In this document: piece after piece, positions 57,886 through 64,000 of the stretch
Layout of the letters: every line of letters starts with the position of its first letter
Numbering within the stretch: the stretch's first letter is position 1
Assembly (NCBI GenBank): GCA_030490835.1
Contig: CM059975.1
Coordinates: forward strand, 3,313,579 to 3,377,578
DNA from: Annona cherimola
Lineage: Eukaryota > Streptophyta > Magnoliopsida > Magnoliales > Annonaceae
Direction: 5' to 3'
Length of the DNA: 64,000 nucleotides
Program-made: the position numbers and the translations under genes
Notes under the pieces: generated by a model
What the model was told of the DNA's origin: nothing
What the model saw: the letters and a program-made list of their open reading frames with translations, nothing else
Database searches by the model: none

Positions 57886-59056
57886 ATTTTTTTTTTTATG
57901 AAAAGGAGTTCCCTAACCCCTCTCCCTCGCAGTTTGTAAGAGAGATTGGTCAAGGAGCACCGAGCAATTCGTTGCCAAAAAATTGTCTGTACAGATTTTC
58001 TTGTGAATTACATGGGGGGAGTGTCCCACCAAACCTGTTGATCTAAAACAGACACCGAAACAAAATCAGCCAAAACATGTGCTACCATGTTCCCAGTCCT
58101 AAGGACATGCTGCACCGTGATAAAACTAGAAGATTGGAGGATGGTCCTGATCTCATTGATCACTAGTCCAGCTCTGGATGATATAGGACCCTCCAAAGAG
58201 AGCTCTGGATGATATAGGACCCTCTAAAGAGAGGAAATGGACAAGGAAAAGGGAGTCGGTCTTAATATGGAATTTTGGCAAGTTGAGCTTGAGACCCCAC
58301 TTTGCCCCAAAAAGGCAAGCATGTGCCTCCATGAGTAACGGTTCCATCGCACCAACAAGATGCCAGCCTTTAGCCGCAATGAAAGAGCCAGTGTGGTCCC
58401 GAATAACCGCAGCAAAACCCATTGAGGAAGTTCGATCAATAATCCGGGCATCAACGTTCATTTTGAGACAGCCTTCCGGGGGTTTGGTCCATCTGGGAGC
58501 AAGGGGGCGGTCGACCGCGCCTCCAAGAACAAGGGGGGAGGCCCTGCGATATTGTTCCATATAGTCCATACACCAGTCAATGATATTGAAAAAAACCGGT
58601 TGGGACCTCTCGGCCCGAAGTGTGTTTCGAAGATACCGAAATCCTCCAGCAACAAAGAATGAATATTGCAAGGTCATTTAGTCTGTGACGCCCAACCAGG
58701 AATGCAATGGTCTCCCTAACGGAGGCAAGCAGTGACGAGAGTCTTGCCGCCCTTGAGCAAATCCCCTCAGTGAGAGGACACTCAGAAAACAAATGGTTGA
58801 TATCTTCAAATCCCACTCTGCAGAACAGGCATACGGGATCAACATCAATGCCCCTATACCGTAGGTTACGAGAAGTCGGGAGTCCATTCAAGAATAATCT
58901 CCGGCCAAAGATGATGATTTTGGATGGGAGATTTGTTCGCCAGATTGCCTTGAATACTGAGTATTGGGGGGTGGGACCCATCCCCGAGCGAAGTACCCTG
59001 TAAGCTGACTTAACCGTATATCCCCCGTGGGGCTCGAACTTCCAGTATCTCACATC
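57886..59056 (-). mobile_element. 5'-truncated LINE fragment (zf-RVT and RNase H)
   Basis: A poly-A run at 57888-57897 marks the 3' end. The minus strand encodes GGYTVKSAYRVLRSG, LPSKIIIFGRRLFLNGLPTSRNL and CLFCRVGFEDINHLF (zinc-binding block), then after frameshifts the RNase H (MNVDARIIDRTSSMGFAAVI, EAHACLFGAKWGL). A 31-bp tandem duplication near 58170-58232 shifts the frame. It is related to, but distinct from, the LINE at 6690-15383. Confidence 0.85.
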
Positions 59057-59194
59057 CTCATGTGTTGAGATATGTTGTAAATATACTCCAATAAAAAATA
59101 AAAATAAAAAGTCATCCCGGTGGTTGTTTAGGAAGGTGAAATAGGACTGTGTATGATAAAGAGATTTAACGGAAAGTATTATTATATACTGTGA

Positions 59195-59550
59195 CTAAAG
59201 AAGTTGGTCCCGGCTAAGTATACATAAAAAATCATTTAAAAATATTTTTTTACTTTTCTTCATAAATTTATTAATATAGATATATTTAACATATATATAA
59301 TGTTTTGCCATTTTATACATGTGTATACATTTTTTCAAGATTTTTAAACATATTGGTATTTTATTAAAGATGGCTAAAGTAATCTTGTATTTAGAAATCT
59401 ACAGAAATATATATATATTCAAAAATAGTAAAACTTAATTTATGTATTAAATATATCTATATTAACAACTTTATACCGAAAAAATAAAAAATATTTTTAA
59501 ATAAATTTTTTAAGATGAGCTAATTAATCATTAGTTAGCCCAGATGACAA
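59195..59550. mobile_element. Foldback element, diverged tip type IV
   Basis: CCCGGCTAAGTATAC on the left against TTAGTTAGCCCAGATG on the right, and the common core (CATATATATAATGTTTTGCC and inverse). Boundaries are approximate. Confidence 0.55.
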
Positions 59551-59634
59551 CATCATAAGTCAAAAAGAAAAATAGTATTATAAGTAGAAAAAAGTTAACT
59601 AAACCGTGCACAGAATAAAGACACGAGGGTGGTG

Positions 59635-60609
59635 GAGTTGGATTTGAATTTTAAAAATATTCAAAAATAATAAAACTTAATATTCATGTTAAATACATTT
59701 AGATTAACAGTTGTGACAAAAATTTTCAAAAAAATAAAAACTGAATTAAATACATACGGGTGCACCGAGGCCAAGTGCACATAATGCATTTAGCTTCTCC
59801 TATATTTTTTAAGGCATGTTTATCATTTTTACTCAAAAACTTTTCACTCTTTGTAGTTATTTTACTTTTAAATTAGTTCTTTATATTTTCTATAAAATTT
59901 TCTACTTTTTCATTATTTTTACAAAATTATCTATATAGCAAACTTATATATTATAATTTTATTTTCTTTACTATCCATAGTTTCACATATCACATTATCT
60001 TTTATACCAATTTATTAAAAAAGTTTGATCACTTTTTAAAAACACTCATAATTTTCTCTATATTATAGAAAATATCAATTTCAATATTTTACCTTTAATC
60101 TTAGAGTATATTTGACAATAGAGAAAAAAATTATTAAGTTAAAACTTTTCAATAATTTTTTTCCATAATTATTATATTTTTAATTATTTTTCAATAAAAT
60201 TACTCTACTTTTTAATCATTTTTACAGACTGCACGTGCAATCACCGTATCAAATTTAATTTTATCCTCTTTAATTATTATTATTATCCCTATCATATCAC
60301 ATTATTTTTTTAATTAAAAAAATTTATAACAAATTTTTGAATGAAAAAATTTTATTACTTTGCACGGCACTCTTGAATAATATCCCTGTTACTGAGATCG
60401 TAACGTACCCATTGGAAAAAAAATTTAATACGACAGGTTGAAGAAGAGTACCTGTAAACACCAAAATTGAAGGCAGAGTTGTAAAGATACTTGTCGATCG
60501 AACAGAGTACCAACCGTCCCTTGCATTGGCTGCCACCAGTTCAGTGGATGGAACTTGCTACCGGTATGGATAGACAATGGCATGATTCATGCACTGGGAT
60601 GCGTGACTT
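59635..60609. other. Foldback half-copy and two diverged Tourist-like MITEs
   Basis: Bases 59635-59800 are one arm of a type I foldback element (ACGGGTGCACCGAGGCCAAGTGCAC). Tourist-like relics lie at about 59812-60050 and 60108-60365. A 70-codon minus-strand frame at 60324-60536 has no known domain. Confidence 0.5.
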
Positions 60610-60839
60610 TTTTTTTTAATTAATAGCATACAAAAACTATGATATTTAATATTACAAATTAAAGTACTTTTATAATCTTCATAGCGAAGAGGCATTTTAT
60701 AAATACTAGAGGGATAACTATAAATATTTATATTGAGGACAAACTATGAGAACAAATAGTTCTACACCTGCGCTTGGCAGGATTTGAACTCAAGTCACTT
60801 GACAATAATACCAATGAAGGGCAAGAGCCGATTGGCCAA
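60610..60839 (-). mobile_element. tRNA-derived SINE with perfect 13-bp target duplication
   Basis: GGATGCGTGACTT lies at 60597-60609 and 60840-60852. On the minus strand the head has TTGGCCAATCGGCTCTTGCC (A-box-like) and GAGTTCAAATCCTG (B-box-like), then an AT-rich body and a poly-A tail at 60610-60618. About 230 bp, no coding sequence. It is not the same family as the element at 39029. Confidence 0.85.
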
Positions 60840-61107
60840 GGATGCGTGACTTGTGTCTTGGACATTTATAAAACGTGAGTATTGCCATGTCCTTTGTATT
60901 GGAGAGTCCATTCGAAAATCAGATTGATGAAATACGTAGAAATAAATGATTTAAAAATAAGGAGTGGTGATTGGGATTTAGAGTGTAATCGTAATACTCA
61001 GTTTTAAAGGGAGAAAATGTGTCCATCAGATTGCATCAATTGTAGTTCTTGGTATTCTGATTCGGCTCACATCTTCAACCAGTTTCATATTGGAAAGTGT
61101 TGACCAA

Positions 61108-61850
61108 GGGTGTGTTTGGGAATGAAAAAAATCTTTGGTGAAAAGTTTTGAAGAATAAAAGTTGTCAAATGATGTGATATGATAGGGGTAATGATGAGAA
61201 GTAAAGAGGATAAAGTTAAAATAGATAGGTTAGTTGTAAAGGTAATTGTGTAGAAATGATTGAAAAGTATGATGGTTTGTGTTGGAAGATGTAAAAAAAT
61301 AATTAAAAAATAGAAGAGTTGTAGAGAATGAAAAATTTTAGGGGCTGTTTGGCATTGTCTAATACTTTTTGACGGGTTTTATGCCTTGAAAAAACGTCAG
61401 TAATCAATTTCGTTACCCGATAATGCAAATGTCTGGGCGTGAATGCAAATGTCCGGCGGCGAATGCAAAAGACTGGGTGCGAAATGTCCTCTTTTTGCGG
61501 CGAAAATCGTTCCTATTCCTGCGGCGAAATGGAAGACGTTTGGCGTGAAAATGGTTTCTGCAACGAAATCATTCTGGTCCGGGCGCGAAAATACATTCTG
61601 CGCCTACTGATTAATTTCGGGCGTCGCAAATGGTCGAATAAGATTACTAAGCCCGAGGATCGTCCGGCCTCTGCGACTGTACGAGAAATGCAGCCCGCTG
61701 TCGAGGAGAAGACTGATTCGACGGGTTTTTGCACAAAGCCCCCTCGCATGAAAAGTTTTACGCAAAACCGGGAGTTTTACACCATGCCAAACAGACCCTT
61801 ATATTGAAAAGTTTTAGGTGAAAAGTTTTTGTCATTGCCAAACACCCCCC
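61108..61850 (+). repeat. Tourist-like MITE interrupted by a nested element
   Basis: Starts GGGTGTGTTTGGGAATG and ends TTGCCAAACACCCCCC. The interior matches the consensus (GATGTGATATGATAGGGGTA) but is interrupted at 61341-61798. Confidence 0.85.
61341..61798. mobile_element. PIF/Harbinger-like element nested in a Tourist-like MITE
   Basis: Ends GGGGCTGTTTGGCAT and ATGCCAAACAGACCC, with TTA on both sides (61338-61340, 61799-61801). The 458-bp interior is GC-rich, unlike the host MITE, with repeated GCGAATGCAAA and GGCGAAAT words. Open frames there are short and have no known domain. Confidence 0.82.
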
Positions 61851-62087
61851 AAGATTTAGTGTGTTTGGGAATGAATAAAATTTTTAATAAAAAATTTTAG
61901 AGAGTAGAAGTTGTCAAATGATGTCATATGATAGGGATAATGATGAGGAATAAATAAGATAAAGTTGAAATAGATAAGTTAGTTGTGTTGTTAGTTGTGT
62001 AGAAATGATTAAAAAGTAGGGTAATTGTATAGAAAAATATAAAAAATGATTAAAAAATAGAGTAGTTATGGAGAATGAAAAATTTTA

Positions 62088-62378
62088 GGGTGTGTTTGAT
62101 TACACACAGAACACGTCAACGAAAACTTTTCAATCAAAAACTTTTCACTCTCCATAACTATCTTATTTTTTAATTATTTTTTCACATTTTCCTATATAAA
62201 CAACTCTACTTTTCAATCATTTCCACACAAATATCCATACAACTACCCTATCTATTTTAACTTTATTCTCTTTACACCTCATTATTACCTCTATCATATC
62301 ACATCATTTTCTATCAAATTGACAACTTCTACTCTGAAAAGTTTTCATCAAAAGTTTTACCTCCAACCAAACGCACCC
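62088..62378 (-). repeat. Nested Tourist-like MITE, first of two
   Basis: Starts GGGTGTGTTTGATTAC and ends CCAACCAAACGCACCC. TTA lies before it and after it (62379-62381). 291 bp. Confidence 0.88.
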
Positions 62379-62381
62379 TTA

Positions 62382-62672
62382 GGGTGCGTTTGTTTGGGGC
62401 CAAAACTTGTCAATTAAAACTTTTCAACATAAAACTTTTCACTCTTCATAACTACTCTATTTTTTAATTATTTTTTCACATTTTTCTATACAAACTACCC
62501 TACTTTTTAATCATTTCTACACAACTACCCATACAACTAATCTATCTATTTTAACTTTATTCTCTTTACTCCTCATCATTACCCTTATTATATCACATCA
62601 TTTTCTATCAATTTGACAACTTCTACCTCTAAAACTTTTCATCAAAAGTTTTACCTCCAACCAAACATACCC
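62382..62672 (-). repeat. Nested Tourist-like MITE, second of two
   Basis: Starts GGGTGCGTTTGTTTGG and ends CCAACCAAACATACCC. It shares TTA with its neighbour and is followed by TTA at 62673-62675. 291 bp. Confidence 0.88.
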
Positions 62673-62989
62673 TTAGATTAAAAAGTTGGGTGCAATCGTA
62701 ATACTCTATTTTAAAGGGGGAAAATTTTGCATTAAAGCTCATCAACAGTAATTATTGGTAGTACTCTGCTCCGGCTCGCATCTTCAGTGAATTCCATGTC
62801 GGGAAGTGTTGAAAAATAAGAAAGTGGTGATTGGGATTTAGACTGTGATCGTAAAACTTGTTTTAAAGGGGGAAAAGTGTCCCTTAGAGTGCATCAATGG
62901 TAATCATTAGTAATACTCTGCTTGGGCTTAGAACTTCTAGCGAATTCCGTGTCGGGAAGTGTTGAAAAATAAGGTGTGGTGATTGGGGA

Positions 62990-63241
62990 GTCCAGCATAT
63001 TCTGCGACTAAAGGGAGCCATACATGTCCATTCTGATGGACCACATACCCAACTGGCAAGCAAGCAAACATCTGATTCCCATCAATAAACGTTTCACCGT
63101 TGTTCTTGTAGCCACGTTTCCAGTTCCAAAACCCGTCAATTCGTTAGTGCATCTTCAGTTACGCATATTTCCCCGCTCCTCTCCACCAATGCCTGCAGCT
63201 GTTACAACTTGCAACCCCTTCTAATATATGATCCCTGCCCA
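62990..63241 (+). promoter_or_regulatory. Second orphan FAD4-like upstream region, inverted
   Basis: Reverse complement of about 52390-52640: ACATGTCCATTCTGATGGAC, TTTCCAGTTCCAAAACCCGTC, CCTCTCCACCAATGCCTGCA and CTAATATATGATCCCTGCCC occur in order. The match ends at about 63241, near where transcription would start; no desaturase frame follows. The 3' end of a PGG gene begins at once. Confidence 0.8.
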
Positions 63242-63730
63242 TCAATTCGAGCCGGCAATGCCCAGCCGGCCCGACAAGTATATAAAAACATTTGCTAGCA
63301 TAAGGTTCAGAGCAACGTAGAAAGATAAAATAGCAAAAATAAAAATAACATACAATTGACTTCTCCTTTTTGTGAGGAATAGTGAAGTTAGCGTCAACAG
63401 GATTGCCATTGCGGAAAGAGAAAATGCTAAGCGATTGAGGACCATGTATATTCTATAAGCCGAAGGATTTTGGTCGCGCCAGATCGGGTGGCCTGCGGTG
63501 TGATTCCTGCGGCCGAGGGTGTCGTTGGCAGGGACATTATGTACGTCGTCTTGCCAGAAGCCGCCTGGTGGTGTCGCGCAGGCTTGGAAGGCCAAGGTCG
63601 CCACCAGCACAGCCCCCACAAGCACTCCATTACGCACCTCTGCTGCGGATCTCAACAGAGGGTGATCCTCCTCCCTTCTCTCCTCCTCAGGCGCCATCCC
63701 TCTCTCTATTGCTCTATTTCTCTTTTCCAT
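63242..63730 (-). CDS. Small PGG-domain membrane protein, copy 3 (inverted copy of the first)
   Basis: 162 residues, single exon, highly similar to the protein at 35718-36182: MAPEEERREEDHPLLRSAAE, VRNGVLVGAVLVATLAFQAC, ATPPGGFWQDDVHNVPANDT and RRNHTAGHPIWRDQN. It differs mainly after residue 95 and in a longer tail (YLSGRLGIAGSN) formed because the original stop is gone and translation runs to the FAD4-promoter junction. Hydrophobic stretches lie at about 34-52, 102-120 and 128-152. Membrane localisation is inferred. DNA similarity to copy 1 begins about 20-35 bases before the ATG, so the promoter is not shared. Confidence 0.8.
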   Translation of the reverse strand: MEKRNRAIERGMAPEEERREEDHPLLRSAAEVRNGVLVGAVLVATLAFQACATPPGGFWQDDVHNVPANDTLGRRNHTAGHPIWRDQNPSAYRIYMVLNRLAFSLSAMAILLTLTSLFLTKRRSQLYVIFIFAILSFYVALNLMLANVFIYLSGRLGIAGSN

Positions 63731-63775
63731 CTAGCATAAACTGCATTCAATGCTCACTTCGATGCTCTGCACGAT

Positions 63776-63882
63776 GTTACCACATTAACTTATAGACTTA
63801 TAGACTTGTCCTGACGTGCCGCTCACATTAACTGCACGAGTTACCACATTAACTTATAGACTTGTCCTGACGTGCCGCTCAC
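63776..63882 (-). promoter_or_regulatory. Direct repeat with TGACGTG boxes upstream of the third PGG gene
   Basis: GTTACCACATTAACTTATAG...CTTGTCCTGACGTGCCGCTCAC occurs at 63776-63826 and, with 8 bases fewer, at 63840-63882. Each unit contains TGACGTG, a core bound by plant bZIP (TGA-type) factors. It lies 45-150 bases upstream of the ATG. Confidence 0.55.
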
Positions 63883-64000
63883 TGAGCATCGATGTTGACG
63901 CGCATTTATCTTCCGCGTCCACTTCCGCGTCCATCGATGCATTCGCCGGAAAGTGGGAATTGATGAGATTTCGGCGTGGTAAAAAGTCAGCCGTCAACGG

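Larger units (their letters stand above)
61859..62685 (+). repeat. Tourist-like MITE interrupted by two nested copies
   Basis: Starts GTGTGTTTGGGAATG after TTA (61856-61858). At 62085-62087 (TTA) it is interrupted by two copies of the same family, then resumes with TTAGATTAAAAAG and is truncated. Confidence 0.82.
60955..62985 (+). repeat. ~140-bp tandem repeat, three copies, split by MITEs
   Basis: The unit contains GGTGATTGGGATTTAGA, ATCGTAATACT, TTTTAAAGGGGGAAAA, GCATCAATGGTA and GGGAAGTGTTGA. Copies lie at about 60964-61107, 62686-62820 and 62824-62965. The Tourist-like cluster at 61108-62685 sits between the first and second. Confidence 0.75.

Noticed and set aside
61439..61807. 122-codon frame in the Harbinger-like element
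   Set aside because: Runs through the element's internal repeats and its TIR; no transposase or other domain.

Overview
This is nuclear DNA of a flowering plant. It holds intron-rich plant gene families (folate-biopterin transporter 4-like, TOM1/TOM3-like), an intronless UGT79-type glycosyltransferase, a FAD4-type plastid desaturase, small PGG-domain membrane proteins, and L1, hAT, Mutator-like, PIF/Harbinger-like and SINE elements. No sign of a bacterial, organellar or viral sequence was seen. Order and species cannot be fixed from sequence alone.

Layout. 1-3.8 kb: the 3' part of an FBT4-like gene on the + strand, reconstructed as five exon pieces. 6.7-15.4 kb: one full-length L1-type LINE on the - strand with a 15-bp target duplication, carrying two nested non-autonomous hAT elements, each with a perfect 8-bp target duplication. 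16-18.7 kb: a long foldback element and two more hAT-like elements. 19.3-23.9 kb: a complete 11-exon TOM1/TOM3-like gene (285 residues). 25.2-52.8 kb: a segmentally duplicated block. One copy keeps an intact UGT79-like gene; the other has a UGT pseudogene without a PSPG box. PGG-domain genes, copies of a shared spacer and a FAD4-like gene are spread among the copies. 52.8-62.9 kb: a repeat-dense region of nested hAT, foldback and Tourist-like MITEs, a truncated LINE, a SINE with a perfect 13-bp target duplication and a ~140-bp tandem repeat. 63-64 kb: an orphan copy of the FAD4 promoter and an inverted copy of the first PGG gene.

The most unusual component is a family of ~300-415-bp foldback elements. 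At least eleven fairly complete copies share a palindromic AT-rich core (paired TTAATCTA...TATTTAACA and TTTTTACCATTTTTGGA blocks), but their ends belong to at least five unrelated types. Many of these ends are themselves perfect small hairpins, such as GTGCACCCGGGTGCA or GACCGGTCGGAAATC palindromes. Several copies have clear 9-11-bp target duplications, which suggests a Mutator-like origin. One is flanked instead by an identical 49-bp direct duplication, and one sits about 26 bp upstream of the TATA box of a PGG gene.

A second abundant family is a ~275-290-bp Tourist-like MITE (ends GGGTGYGTTTGG / CCAAACRCACCC, target TTA). It recurs about twenty times and repeatedly inserts into one TTA inside its own sequence. 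Several insertions have matching unoccupied sites in duplicated segments, so the relative order of insertions and duplications can be read.
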